A stretch of 64,000 bases of DNA, from NCBI GenBank assembly GCA_023079485.1, contig CM041097.1, forward strand, positions 19,637,158 through 19,701,157. Direction: 5' to 3'. Numbering within the stretch: the stretch's first letter is position 1; every line of letters starts with the position of its first letter. Shown here in pieces: positions 12,021 to 24,100 of this stretch. The translations under genes and the position numbers were made by a program. This DNA is from Archilochus colubris (Eukaryota; Chordata; Aves; Apodiformes; Trochilidae). The notes under the pieces are model-generated. The model saw only the letters and a program-made list of their open reading frames with translations, had not been told where the DNA came from and ran no database searches.

Positions 12021-15000
12021 AGCTTTGTTTTATGTTCTAATGAACAATGGTAAGAGGAGAACAATACAGGAAAACACACAGTTACCCCCTGGCCAGATCA
12101 GAGAGAGATTTCTTATCTTTGACACCTGCTGGCAATTAATCCCTTGCATGCTTGAATTTACAATTAGCAGCAGTCCTAGAACTAGAGCCAAGCCTGTGCT
12201 CCCAGCTGCCCTTCAGCCTCCCTGGGCTGCAGGAAGCAGCCAAATCCTGATCTGCTATTTTATAGCACCCGAGGAGGAACTTCTCCCTCCCCAGTACCAG
12301 TTAAGGAGCCCTTTGGAACCCACCAGGTTGTGGGGTTTTAAACACCTTTGGTTTGACAAGAACACACTTCTTGTCAGGGAGAAAGATGAACATTTTCCTA
12401 CAAACCCCACTTGGATCAGGGCTCTGAGTCCTCCTGAGCTGTGTCTGCAGGAACCACAGTGGTGACACTAAAGTTACCTGACCTTAATTGCCAATTTTTC
12501 TGCTCAACAGCAAAAAACCCACAACCAAATAGCTTTACCTTAGTTGCTCCCCATGGGACCTCAGTGATGAAGGATCTTTCTCACTTGTTGGTGACCCAGG
12601 GACCTGCTGTGCTGCTCCTCCTCCAGCACCCTGCCATACAAAGCAAAGATAATTACATGTCAGCTACTGAATTTATTTCTTTATTTATTTAATAAAGTTT
12701 GTCCTGGAATCTGGAAGGCCAAGGAACCTTCTGTAGCATCTAATGAACTTGCATTTAAACTTCCATCCTCACCAAGTACTCAGTACATTTTTTTTTCAGT
12801 GCAGTTTTGTTGGAATATAACAATACCCTGGTTTTGCCCATCTGAAAATGTTCCTATGCTGCACAGAACCAGTCAGCTTTGCACACTGTAGAAAACTGAA
12901 TAGAAATGCTGTATAGAAATAGTGTAAAGAATATTGTTCTTTGAAATACTAGTGGTATTTAAAAGGCATCTAGAGCTTTAATATGCAGTTTTTTATTAAG
13001 TATTTCAAAGGAACTTTGGAGATGTTATTTCTTATTTTGCTATTAAAACCTGCAAGTTGGAACATTAATCATTGTAGGACCTTTGATGCAAAAATCTATG
13101 AATATAATGAATTCTGAAAGCTATTTTTGCACTACATTATATTAAAACAGTCCTTCATCTCCCTTAATTCCATGCACATCTCACAAAGTATCTCAAATAT
13201 TAGGGATAATATTCTACTAAATAACCCCAAACCCCTATGGCTTCTTGAATTTTCTTCCATTAGCACACTATGATGTTTCTCACTGCTTTTTGGTGACCTT
13301 TAAATAAACTTTTCAGGTTACTAATTAGCATAATAAACAATAGATTCCCATTTCATGGTCAAGTAACCCCCCAGAGACAGGCTGCAGGCTCTGCAATTCC
13401 TATCTGCAGCAAGCACAGGAGCAGCCCTGGGAAAGCCACTTCCAGCAGTACAGGACCCTGTGTCAGTGGATTTTTGGCTGAATTCCTGATGGCTGAGCCT
13501 CATTCTTTCATTAGCAGCTGTAAGATCTGGAGTGGTCTCATGCAGAAGGGGAAAGCCCCGTTTGAAGATGCCCAACCTGGGCAGCACAGCAGCCTCACAG
13601 CAGCACATCTGGGCAGGAAGGACATTTGCTGTCCTGCAGAGGAAAAATACACCTGGCAGCCCTGGCACTGCACATTTCCTATCATTCTGTTTTCAGGGCA
13701 AGTTGCTCTTGTCTCTTCTCCATTACACTTCATTTTTTCTAATCACAAAATGCAGTTCAAAGCAGTTGCTTTGCAGATGGGTTAAAGCATTTTTTAATTA
13801 TTTATTTCTTTATGTCTCAAGCAAGAGAAGATAAAATGATTATTGGTATTATATATAAAACCAAACCCCATTATGGTGTAACATGGGCTATTTTTCTCCC
13901 CAAAAGCCTTGAGGGGACCCAGCTGGTGTCACCCCCTAGCCTGACACTGCTGAGGTTGGCTCTGCCATCACCACTGGTTTCCCATCCAGGGACAGGAACA
14001 CCTCTCACAACTTCACAGTTTTGCTGTTGAGAGTTAAATAAGACTACAACAAAGCCCCCCAAAATCACAGGCAAAACAGCCACAGAGCAGACAAAGAGAT
14101 GTGAAGAGAGCAAGGCTGGTGTCCCAGCAGGAGGGCTGGGTGGGAGAAGCAGGGGATGAAAACCCAGGACAGGGTGGTTAAGAGGAGTGAGTGCTTGCTG
14201 CCAGCTGAGTGGAGAGGTTTTATCCTCAGTTTTACCACTGACCTCAGGGTCCCTGAACAGGGCACCCACAGCACCCACAGGTAAACACACCCTGTGGCCC
14301 CTCATCAAGGTGGTGAGCAGCAGCAGATGGGAAGATAAACCTTGTGTTCCAACAGCAGTGTGGCAAAAGGGAGGAAAACCACAATGAGTCTGTTTGGTAC
14401 AACAGGTAAAAGCTGCAGGTACAGCAGGGAGCATGGGTCAGGTCCCCCCATCTCTGGTTTTATCAGCCTGTTGCCATAGAAACCCATCACTGCACAGCTC
14501 TGGGGCCCCAAAGAGCTGCAAAGCTCCACTGATGCTGAGGAAACCCATCCATCCCTCCCTGGGTAACCAGAGCTGGGGGAGCTGCAGTGTTGGAAACAGC
14601 AGTTTCCTGGATGGTGTTTCTGATGCTTATTCCCAGTGAGTTACAGCCTGTCCTTCATTTTCTGTCTCTGTGCCTGGATATGAGAACAACACTGTGTGCA
14701 TCACTGCCTGGGAATACACTGCAGGGCACGGGATAAAGTAAATACCATGATGATGGAAAAGAAATAACAAAATATTAAGGGAAAAACTCAATAAATGCTT
14801 TAAAATCTCATCCTGCAGCCATACTTAACTTTGTTTAGGCAGGCAGTGGAGTCCCCAGGAGCTCTGCCAGTGGGCAGGCTGTGGTGCTGAGCTGGAGAGA
14901 GGAGCAGGTAACCTGTTCCTGGAGGTCAGCACTTGCCCAATGTGGAACAGTGAAAAGAGAAGCTGAAGGGTTTGGTTTTTTTTATATAACCCAGACCTAC

Positions 15001-15579
15001 ATTAATTAACAATTAGCATTCCCCTGAGCCCCTCCAGACTGGCCCATTGCACTGACCACTACCAGCTGCAGTGCTGCTCAGCCTGCAGGACAGGCAAAGG
15101 AGCCCCCAACACCTCCCTACCTGTTCCAATAAATAAACCTTAACTTGCTTCACCCTTTTCAAACATATTCAGCCTCATCTCCACCTTCCAGGTGAGGAAG
15201 ATGCCACGGGAGCAAGAGGGCTGGGTTTCTGCTGCAGACTCCCTCTTCCATAGCTCCTCCAAAATGCAGAAGCTGCTGCCATTGCATCCTGTTATGTAGG
15301 CCAGTTCTCTTTCAAAAGTGGGTCCAGAATTAGGTTAGTAAGTCAATATTTAGACACAAGATGATGTGCCCTGGTTTTTCCAAAGTGCTGAATACCCAGA
15401 AGTTCCCTTGTGGGGCTGGAAACTTTATTTTTGGCTCATTTTACATAAACCCCATCTGTAGCAGCTTGCTGGAGCTGCCAGGTAATGGAGTCCCAGTTAC
15501 ACAAGCACTCATGAATAAGCATTATTTTCCATACATTAAAACTTGCAGAGATAAGTTTGAGAACCGAGCTGGTATTTAG
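12021..15579. other. Non-coding unique sequence, no gene seen
   Basis: The sequence is AT-rich at 12.7-13.35 kb and more GC-rich at 13.4-14.6 kb, where frames of up to 187 codons overlap on both strands with no domain. The 187-codon minus frame at 13871-14434 is Leu/Pro/Val-rich and without an ordered motif. No tandem array or mobile element was recognised. Confidence 0.55.
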
Positions 15580-15900
15580 CAAGGTAAAGAAATGATCAAT
15601 TAATGCTCCTTGACATTTTATAAGGATGTTAATTTATATTAAACCTACCACAGCTAACTTTGCATAAGATAACTCTGAGCCTCTGTCATAAACTAAAAAG
15701 ACTTATGCAGTTCAGGAGCATTATGGCTGCTTTTTATCATCTTCTTGACATGATGCACATTGTGCATGCAATGCAGTGAAGATAAACACATATATAAAGC
15801 TGGCAATTACCTCAGTTCACACAAGCTGTACAGACTATCATATTTATGACCATTTGCAGTGGCTTAATATAATTCATTTACTCTAGATGCTGGAATAAAT
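15580..15900. promoter_or_regulatory. Candidate conserved non-coding element
   Basis: About 320 bp of repeat-free AT-rich sequence contains gatcaattaatgc, gttaatttatatt, ttgcataagataa, several TTTATGAC/TCATAAA words and a run of ATGCA-type words (atgcacattgtgcatgcaatgcagtg, near 15754-15778). It has stops in all frames and no simple-sequence bias, a pattern common in ultraconserved enhancers near developmental genes. Conservation itself cannot be seen from one sequence. Confidence 0.25.
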
Positions 15901-15989
15901 ACATCAATATAAACCCATGGGCCAGGCTATGAGAGGCAGGTATCAAGATTAGCTGCTACCCAGCCATGTCAGCAAAAAGTCCTAAACTG

Positions 15990-16145
15990 CTTCCAGAGGT
16001 GGAATATTGAGGGGTCAAGGGGAATACTGGGGAACTGCAGGGTCCAGAGCTGCTCCCTGCAGGGAATGCAGCCAGGGCACAGCAAGCAGAGGGTTAAATT
16101 TGTCTCCAGAGATGAAAAATACTGGGGAGCTGCAGCAGTGTCACT
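15990..16145. repeat. Weak diverged direct repeat, about 105 bp apart
   Basis: The segment around 16020-16045 (aatactggggaactgcag) recurs around 16119-16138 (aatactggggagctgcag), each preceded by a similar ccagag(g/a)tg-type sequence. The copies are diverged outside the core. This may be an old local duplication. Confidence 0.4.
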
Positions 16146-16910
16146 CCCAGCCTCAAACACTTTACACATTGAAATGTTGGTCGAATACATACGATTAATC
16201 AGAGGCAATTAAACACTAATTACTGTTCCTCTGTTGTGCTCACACCACTCCCAACAGTCAGAGAGTGGGCAGCCAGTCCTGCCCTTTGCATTTCCTGTCA
16301 TTTCACCCCTGATTTGATGGGGTGTGGGAGGGTTAGGAGGGGAAGCATCACTCAAAATGCAGCATTTCCCAGGTTCAGCTGGTATCAGCCTGGCTGCCCT
16401 GGAGCCCAGAGCCATGCAGGCTGTGCACACAGGTACCTGTGTCCTGACACCATGGGGAGTTGGGTGAACACACAGGAAATGCAGATTGCAAATGGTATTT
16501 CAGGAAATATTTTGGGGTTGTATCTTCAACAACCATTGGCTCCTTTATTACTCCATAATGAATATCAGCAAACACTTTAGGGGAAGAAAACAGAACACAA
16601 GCCAATTGGTCTTTTTAAATGATGATAGGGAGTGATTACAACTGAGTTATACAAACACAGGGAGAAAACCAAAAGGAGAAGAGATGTTCTGCAAGAAACA
16701 GAGCTGATACCTTGATACTGCATCACTTTGGGAAGAAGGGGGGATAAATTAAGCACTTCCTTCTGTAAGTTTTAAAGTAACCTGATTACAACAGCTCCCA
16801 CTAGCACCATTCCATGGCAATGAAGGGTAAAATCAATAATGAACATCAACATTTCCATTTTGTTTAGTGGTTTTGTAACTCAGCCACAAGAATCTGGTTT
16901 TCACTTACAG

Positions 16911-17000
16911 CTTGGCCACAGGAGGGCCATGACAAACCCAGCTAGGACTTCCCCAGGAACTGCTCAATTATTGAGTAACAAAGAGTAATAGGCTTGGAAG
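16911..17000 (+). other. Exon-like block, probably non-coding (90 bp)
   Basis: A pyrimidine-rich acceptor (tctggttttcacttacag, AG at 16909-16910) is followed 90 bp later by the donor GGAAG|gtgagact at 17001. All three forward frames contain a stop, so if real this would be a non-coding RNA or UTR exon. The splice strings are seen directly; use as an exon is inference, and chance pairs of such sites are common. Confidence 0.12.
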
Positions 17001-17772
17001 GTGAGACTGTGGTGCAATTATTTTGGAGTAAGTACAAAGCTTTTAGGACTTAAGGTTTGATATGATTTGAGTAATGCTGCTGGAGGATTTGATAGAATTT
17101 AGTATTTAATAGTCATCTGACATCAGGACACTGTTGTCTTAATCTATCCTTGAATATTAAAAACTCTGAGTAAAGACTAATCCTTGTTCCCAGTGGCTGG
17201 ACCAGATAACCCAGAGAGGGAGCAGAGCTCAGCCCCATGGTCCTGCAGCTCAGCAACACACTGGGCAGACAGCAGGCTCTGGGCTCACTCTCTACAGCTT
17301 TTCCCACCAGTTTTCCATCTTTGCTATAAAATAGTTTCCTTCCACTGAAGTCAGAGTGCCCAGCACTGCTCCTGTCTGCATACCAATGAGCAAACCCTGC
17401 AGCAATCCCTGCCTCAAACACCCATGGGTTCCCCTGCCCACATCTGGAGATGGCTTTGGCCTTCATCCCTTGGCAGACAGGGCTGGCAGGAGAGGATTGC
17501 TGCAGCTCCTTCTAACAATCCTGCTCTCATGTTTCTAAATATTCCACCCTCATATGACAGAAATGATATCAGAAAAAAAAACAACCTGAAAGTCAGAAGT
17601 TCCCCCAGATGGCCCCACTTCTCTGTGAACTCATGGAGGTTGGCAGGGATAAGAAATGGTTCCCTAGAAAAAAGCTGAGTGGCAAGAGCTCCAACCAGAA
17701 GAAGCAAAATATGTCAAGCACCAGCTTCTGTGATATCCCTCTTCAAAGCCTAATTAAGTATTTTCTTTCAGG

Positions 17773-17791
17773 AAAAAAAAAAAAAAAAAAA
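17773..17791. repeat. Poly-A tract (19 A)
   Basis: Nineteen consecutive A residues follow tttctttcagg. No retrocopied gene body is recognisable upstream, so a processed pseudogene is not supported. Confidence 0.95.
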
Positions 17792-17950
17792 GGCTATAAT
17801 GATGCAGTGCTGTGGTTTCATGGAACAAATAAATACAGGTCAGTGAAAATGAAAAACTGACACCCTTTTTGCAAAAGCTTGCCTAAGGTCCTGTTAAACA
17901 CCTGTAAAATCAGCTTTGCATTTTGACAGAGCTTGCAGGGCTTGCAGGGG

Positions 17951-18027
17951 AAAGGCAGGGGAAAGGCAGGGGAAAGGCAGGGGAAAGGCAGGGGAAAGGC
18001 AGGGGAAAGGCAGGGGAAAGGCAGGGC
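17951..18027. repeat. 11-bp minisatellite, 7 copies
   Basis: Seven tandem copies of aaaggcagggg lie head to tail. The first six are identical and the last ends in c instead of g. A partial unit (gcagggg) precedes the first copy. Because 3 x 11 = 33, every frame is periodic and stays open on both strands, which produces spurious repetitive frames (Gly/Lys/Arg/Gln-rich forward, Pro/Leu/Ser-rich reverse). The array lies about 90 bp upstream of a plus-strand CR1. High identity among copies suggests recent expansion and likely length polymorphism. Confidence 0.95.
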
Positions 18028-18118
18028 ACAGCTCTCAGCTGACAGCCCCCTAGGCTGGGGGTGTCCCCTGCAGCAAAGCCAACCCTGCTCCTGGGAGCAG
18101 CTGCTACAGGAGGTGAGT

Positions 18119-18391
18119 GGCTGAGGGAGAAGGGAACAGGGATGGTGGCTTTGAACTGGAAGAGATTGAGGTGGGACATGAGGAAGAAATTCTTTGGGGT
18201 GAGGGTGCTGAGCCCCTCAGGTTGCCCCCAGAAGCTGTGGCTGCCCCATCCCTGGCAGTGGTGAAGGTTGGATGGGGCTTGGAGCACCCTGGGCTGTGGG
18301 AGGGGTCCCTGACCATGGCAGGGGAGTTGGGACTGGATGAGCTTTAAGGTCCTTTCCAACCCAAACCAGTCTGGGATTCTATGGTTCTGTG
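18119..18391 (+). mobile_element. CR1 LINE, 5'-truncated 3' end (plus strand)
   Basis: This is the 3' untranslated part of an avian CR1 retrotransposon. In order it shows: an inner block (aggtgggacatgaggaagaaattcttt), a middle block (ccatccctggcagtg...gttggatgggg), the segment ggatgagctttaaggtcctttccaaccca, and the terminal octamers attctatg and gttctgtg at 18376-18391. No reverse-transcriptase coding sequence remains. The length of about 270 bp is usual for dead avian copies. It is diverged but readable. It lies in inverted orientation to the CR1 at 53.3 kb, to which it is clearly similar. Confidence 0.92.
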
Positions 18392-18466
18392 GTGCAGTGG
18401 ACTGGAAGTTTTATTGTCTGAGGTTCAGCCACCTGGGACCAACAGAGGAGATTATTAAGCATATTC

Positions 18467-18492
18467 CTTTTCTTTTTTTTTTTTTCTTTTTT
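18467..18492. repeat. T-rich tract
   Basis: A run of about 26 bases, nearly all T with two C interruptions (ccttttctttttttttttttctttttt). It lies about 75 bp beyond the CR1 terminus and is not part of it. A short A-run follows near 18513-18521. Confidence 0.9.
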
Positions 18493-19258
18493 CAAAATAG
18501 CACTGTTGTCTTTAAAAAAAAAATATTTAAAAATTCTATAAGGAAAGCTTACGTACTTGCTTAAACCTGGCACTGAAGAGCTGTTTTCTTCTCATAAGCT
18601 TCCATCTGCCATATTTTGTGATTCAAAGAATGCTTGCTAAGACATGCAAAGCAAGTATAAAACCTCAGACCCAAGGAGGATGGCAGTGCTGCATGCACTG
18701 CTGTAGTTGCAGATTTTCCTCAACTCATGTCCTCTGGACCACCTTGAGGGTGCTCTGAGTCCATCAAGCACAGGCTAAAGCAAGCATGTTCCATCACACA
18801 GAGAAGCAGCTCAAGCTGCCTCCCACTGTGGGAGCAAGCAGACCTTTTTTGACCACTAATGAGCAAATAATTCACTTGCAACTACGAGTAGACAGCCCTG
18901 TGTGAACTCCCAGAACAATCCTACACTCTACACGAGCCAAAGGCAATAAACTCTCCACCCCACAGCTTGACAGCAAAGCTAATCCCCATGGCTGGCTCCA
19001 AGAGAGCACAGAGCCTCGTGTCAGCTCAAGGAACCCTCAGCAGAATTTCCAAAGGGTTGGATCATGCTCTGCAGCAGCCCCAGCCCCACCTCTGCTCAGT
19101 GACTCCCTGGTGCTCACACTCCCTGCACCCACTGCCCTGATTCCCTTCTTGGCAAGGCCACACAAAGCTGCTGGAATCACATCACCCATGCACTTCAGCA
19201 GCAGCCTGACCCTCCCCAAGCCACACAGAACAGACTTCAGATGTAACATTCTGCTTAC

Positions 19259-19318
19259 CTGGGGAAGCCAGGAATTGAGGGCAACATCAAGGTGTTCCAG
19301 GCTGGCCAGCTGAATTCC
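19259..19318 (-). other. Exon-like block with LRR-like translation (60 bp, minus)
   Basis: Read on the minus strand, a pyrimidine-rich acceptor (gcttttatccctcacttag, from 19319 upward) leads into 60 bp and then the near-consensus donor CCCCAG|gtaagcag (gt at 19257-19258). In phase 0 the block is open for exactly 20 codons and reads ..LASLEHLDVALNSWLP.., which fits the leucine-rich repeat core LxxLxLxxN (Leu, Leu, Val, Asn at the key places). I cannot name a gene. Sixty bp is shorter than the usual 69-72-bp single-LRR exon, no second LRR exon was found in the window, and chance is possible. It could equally be a non-coding RNA exon or a decoy. Confidence 0.22.
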
Positions 19319-20979
19319 CTAAGTGAGGGATAAAAGCAGAGTGAGAGTGTCAGGAAGGGCTGAGAAGAGTTCAGCTGAATAAGATCTTCAGCCTTGGTGC
19401 AGAATACAAGTGACTGACACCTCAGGAACCTGGCATTTGTTTCTCAAACACTGACACTTTTCACCCTATGGTGTAGGTTGAATTGTGCTGTTCACCTCAA
19501 GGATGACACAGACACTTGGGAGGAAAGAAACCTCCTCTGTGTGTAATCCCAGGGAGGAACAGACACAGTCCCTGGGTGCCACAGCACAAATCTCCTCCTG
19601 GTGTCTTTGGGTTTTGCCATATCTGTGTTTTTCTGGGAGAGGAACAGAATTTTAACAAAACACCATTTGATGTTTTTTTTCCCAATGAGAAAATAAGAAC
19701 AGGTGTGTTCACAATAAATCAATAGTTGTATAGAAAGCCATTTACTTGAAGAGGAAATATTTCCATTTTTTTAAAAGCCCCTTTTGCCAGATGCCAGCTC
19801 TGCATCCACTTTCTATCCTTTTTCCTGTCATTTCCCCCACTGAGAAAAACTGAGGGAGAAAAACAGCATGAAGGAGTTTGTCCAGATTGCAAATAACAGT
19901 ACACTCAGAAGCATTCCTTTGCTGAAGGGCAGGAGAACCAGGGATATCTGTAGAAGGTCAAAAACTGCTGGTATAACCAGCTCTGTCTTCACCAGTTTTA
20001 TTGCTGGTTTTGTGACTGCTTCACCTTAGTTTGGATTCAAAGCCAAGGAATTTCAAAATTTGGAAATCACAGAATCCCACACGGATGAGAGACCAGGACC
20101 CACCTGGACCAACTTGGGGCTGTTTGGCTCCTTTCAGAGCAAGAAGAGGTTTAAGAGCTGGAGGTCAGAAGCTCCTGGGCTGAGCCCAAGGAGTTCCCAG
20201 AGGGATGCAAGGCCAATGGTGGTTGGGAGAGGAATGACCTCAGGACATGACCTCAGGTTCCACACCTCAGGACATCCACTTGCTGCATGGCCCCAGCCCT
20301 GGTGGTACTGATGCTTTGGCTCCCATCCATCTCCAACCCATTCAAGCCTCCAGGACTGGAGGTCTCCCCTTTCCCCCACGCTGTGGTTCCTCCTTGTCCT
20401 CCCCACCACGGGCACCAGCGGGAGGAGAGGTGATGAGCAGCACGACAGGGGAGCAGTCAGGAGGAACAGATCACAGCAGACAGCAATCTGCAGAATGGAG
20501 AAATGACTGGTTTGTGTTTCACTGATTTTGATGTGGTTGTATCATCTGTAAATTATCTACCCAGCTATTTTTCCAGTTAGCCATTATTCTGTCAAGTGAT
20601 GGGCTGCCAGTTCCAGCCCTCCTCACCATATGCACGGCTCTAAGCCTTGACAGCAGCTGTCTCCAAAGCAAGGCAGTGCAGGAAGAATAGGGAAACAAAT
20701 TACATAAAAGCAGATTAACTTCTCTTTAACTTCCTTCAAAATATTTCTTCCCTGCAGCCTCTGTAATCCCATTTTTAAAGGGAATTTGGTCTCTTTATTT
20801 GTTATACTTATCAGTGTGACTCGAATTTAAAGCTTTATACTTCATATCTCTGCCCATGGACCTGTTGCAATTATAATCCTCAGACTTTTATGTGGTGGGA
20901 ATGGCTCTTTGAGCAGTTTTCAGCTTGTTACACTGATACTTGGAAGACAAAGACAGCCAGGGCAGGCTTGGTGTCTCTA

Positions 20980-21118
20980 GTTGGGCAGGGGCAGTGCTCT
21001 GGCAGCCTTGGGGGGTTTTACTGTTTTCTCTTTCAACCTTGGGTGCATAACTCTCTCCATCTCACAGATCGGCAGCACTGACCTGGCAGCCACCAGCTGG
21101 GTTTAACCAGGACTTACA
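20980..21118 (-). mobile_element. Possible decayed ERV LTR fragment (minus)
   Basis: On the minus strand this segment starts gtcctggttaaacccagctgg and continues through purine-rich gagatggagagag and ggttgaaagagaaaacagt. The order resembles the start of common avian endogenous-retrovirus LTRs, which begin TGT(c/t)..GGTTTAACCCAGCTGG and later carry a ggttgagataaaaacagt-like segment. The comparison is from memory, identity is modest, and no second LTR, primer-binding site or internal gene is visible. It may be coincidence. Confidence 0.2.
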
Positions 21119-24100
21119 AGATGGAATGATAACCATTTAAGAACATTTCTGACAAAGATGACATTTCACAAAAGTGTAATGATTTCCTCCTAAGGAAGCC
21201 AACTATTTAGAAGAGACTCCTAAAATAATGCCAAAATGAATCTATGTGCACACCAGTCTCCACTGTCTAGCTTAAATACCAGAAACCTAAATGTGATGTA
21301 CCCTCCCACATCCTCTCCATTCTGTTCCAAATCCTTTATTTTCTTGTCTAAAAGATAAAAAAACCCAGGCAGAGCAGTTTACTAGGTGCCTAAATGAGTA
21401 AGAAGCACTCGTGCAGATCCATAGTGATAAGGGCACACCAGAAGCCAGGGGCATATTTTGGGCACTCCAGGGTTGCCTGGAAGGTCCCACCACACCAAAT
21501 TGGGTGATAAGAGCTTTGTTTTGAGGCTGTTTGCCTATGTTACTGTGCAGAGGCTGAGGGTGGAGGCAGGTGATGAAGCTGGCAGGGCTCTGCATGAGGA
21601 GGAGCCCCAAGGAAGCAGCCCAGTGCTCACCCTGTTTTGCTCAGCTCTCTGGGAAAACCTCAAGCAACGTGGGAGGAGACAAGACTGGTCCCTTTGGGGA
21701 GAGTAAAGATCGGAGAATTAAAAACTGAATGAGCTCCTTGTGCCCTCTGCAATTAAAGGGAACTTGAAAGAGTTTCAATTTGGTGGTATCATTATTTTCC
21801 CCTCTTCCTCCTCCCTCCTGCTGCAGTTCAGAGTCCTTCTCAGCTGTGCGATGGAAGCCTGAGCTAGAGAGACCCTAAGAAAAGGAAAGTTTGAAAAGTT
21901 TTCAGCCCTTTCATCAGTTCTTTAAACAATGATCAGAAAAACATGAGAGAATGACTGTGTCTTGGAGAAACACTGTAATTAAAGCTGTGTGCAGTGGGCT
22001 TTGCTGTCCCAGTGTGACTTGAATACTTGCAGCCCTCTGCCCTGTGAAGATTCCCTCACAGTTCTGTCACAAACAACAAGGCTGTTAAGGGACACATTTA
22101 TATTTACCCAGTTATTTCCTTTACTTTCTAAGGAATAAAGCTGGTTTGGTACTCCAGCTAGGTAGGAAAGGCAGCATACCAGAATTTAAAAATAAATGTG
22201 CACAGAACATGCATTGAGCATGAGCCCAGAGATTCTGGGGAGCATGGGATCACACAGGGTGCCAAAAAACTCCAATATAAAACCTGAGCCCAGGGCACCT
22301 CACACATGCATGGGCAGACCCCAGCCCTGGCCATCTGGCATACTGTGTGAAAAACACAGTAAGAGATCCAGAGTTGTCCCAGTAACTCCTTCCAGTTGAT
22401 AAATTCACACATTCTTATGATCTTAGATTTGGTTTTTTCTAAGCTTTACTCACTGTGACTACAGCCCTAGGAGATGTGTCCATTTACAATCTCAAAGCAG
22501 TGTACTTCAGATGCCTCATTAACCTGTGGTTCCCAGACAGTCATTTTTATGGAAAATTAAGAATTTTATGAATTGGGTGGCAGGTGGTGACTGTTCAGGC
22601 TACTTTGAGCACCTGCCCTTGGTGCACCTCAAAGTACCAGCAGCTGATGGTGTGAGTTCCCTGCAGAACTCAGGGACAAGCCAAAACTGGGCTTTACAAT
22701 GCTACATTTTCCCACTATTGCCTTCCCTAGCACTAAAAATTTACCCCAAGTCTGGTATAATTACACCATTACACCAGTTTTTGCAGGGAGCAAGTCATGG
22801 CTGTCCTGAAACCTGAGCAATATCCTGAGGCCAGCCTGGCATCCCTTACATTTCAGGCACAATGCTCTCCTTGGCACCTGCAGTCCTCAGACAGATTTTT
22901 TGACTCAGAAAGACTTAAGAGATGAAAATAAATTCCCACCCAAGTTTGCTTCTCCTGCTCTTGTACAAAGCTGCTCCATAAACTGTCCTCAGTGCTGCTG
23001 CACAACTGAGGCAGCTGCTGAGAGCCTGAAGAGCCCTGCACACATGGGAAGCAGTCTCCTAGCAATAAGGAAGATGTAAAAGCCCTCAAAATAACTCCTC
23101 CTTCCCATGCTTTTCAGTGACTCATACTGCACAATATGGGTTTTGTGAGACTTTTTTATTTTGTTCTTGCATTTGGGTTTTTTGGTTGTTTTGTGTTGTT
23201 TTTTTCCCCCACTTTCTTACAGCAAAACCACTCATAGTGTGTGTCAGGTGAAATGAGGCAAGGAAAAGGGTGCACTGCCTCAATTTAAAAACAGAGGAGC
23301 ACCCCAGGTATCCCACACAAGCTGGAAGCATTTCACATTTTCTTGCTGACACAAGAGATCAAGCTGTAAGCACTGCAAGACTTTGCAGTTAGGAGGCATT
23401 TTGCTCAGCCTGAGCAGGGGAACCATCCCCTCCTGCAATGTCTTGGTGCCTAAACTGCAAAGCAGGAGGTAAAGAGCTGGGAATGTGTCTCCTGTCTGGA
23501 AATCTGCAGCAACTGCACTCAAAGCAATGGAGTGACACAACTCTGAAACTGGTGTGAGGGCAGAATTATGTTGTCTGACCTGACAGGGATTTTAGGAGCA
23601 GCAGGAAGCAAACCAGGAGTAGGTTTCCCATGCTGCTTTTGGACCTACACCTCTGAGCTGCCATGAAGTGGAACTGGCCAAGACAGAAATTATTACAGGA
23701 AAAACCAGACATACACAGCTGAATGGCCAGATCTGCTTCAGTCCCAGGAGAGGTACCTGGACATGTTTCTGAAAACCTCCATAATTTACTTATCTTTTTC
23801 CCCTGAATAATCCTCACCCTCTAACTCTGATTGGAAAGTATCTCAGAATAGTTCCAGAGAACACTAATGAATTATGCAATGGACATATGCTCTGGCATCA
23901 AATCTTGATGTTTACTTTATTTGATGTCATGCAGAAGACTGAATCTTGGGAATGTGCTGGGAATGACCCCAGATATGCAGTAGGATTCTGGGTCACATCA
24001 CTTCATCTCTGAGCTGGCGTGGGAGCACCTGGGAGAGCAGATGGCCAGACAATGTAACTATCACTGGGGGTTTTAATTTTCCTGGATTAAGAAGCAAGTA

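Noticed and set aside
13871..14434. 187-codon minus frame
   Set aside because: Leu/Pro/Val-rich without ordered motif; other frames in the same patch are also open.
17560..17791. Possible processed pseudogene ending in poly-A
   Set aside because: No recognisable coding body or flanking duplication; retrocopies are rare in birds.
17910..18359. Long Pro/Leu/Ser-repeat minus frame and Gly/Lys/Arg-repeat plus frame
   Set aside because: Both are translations of the 11-bp minisatellite and the adjoining CR1.
20066..20110. atcacagaatcccaca, resembling a CR1 terminus
   Set aside because: The following bases do not continue as CR1; the match is only about 12 bp.
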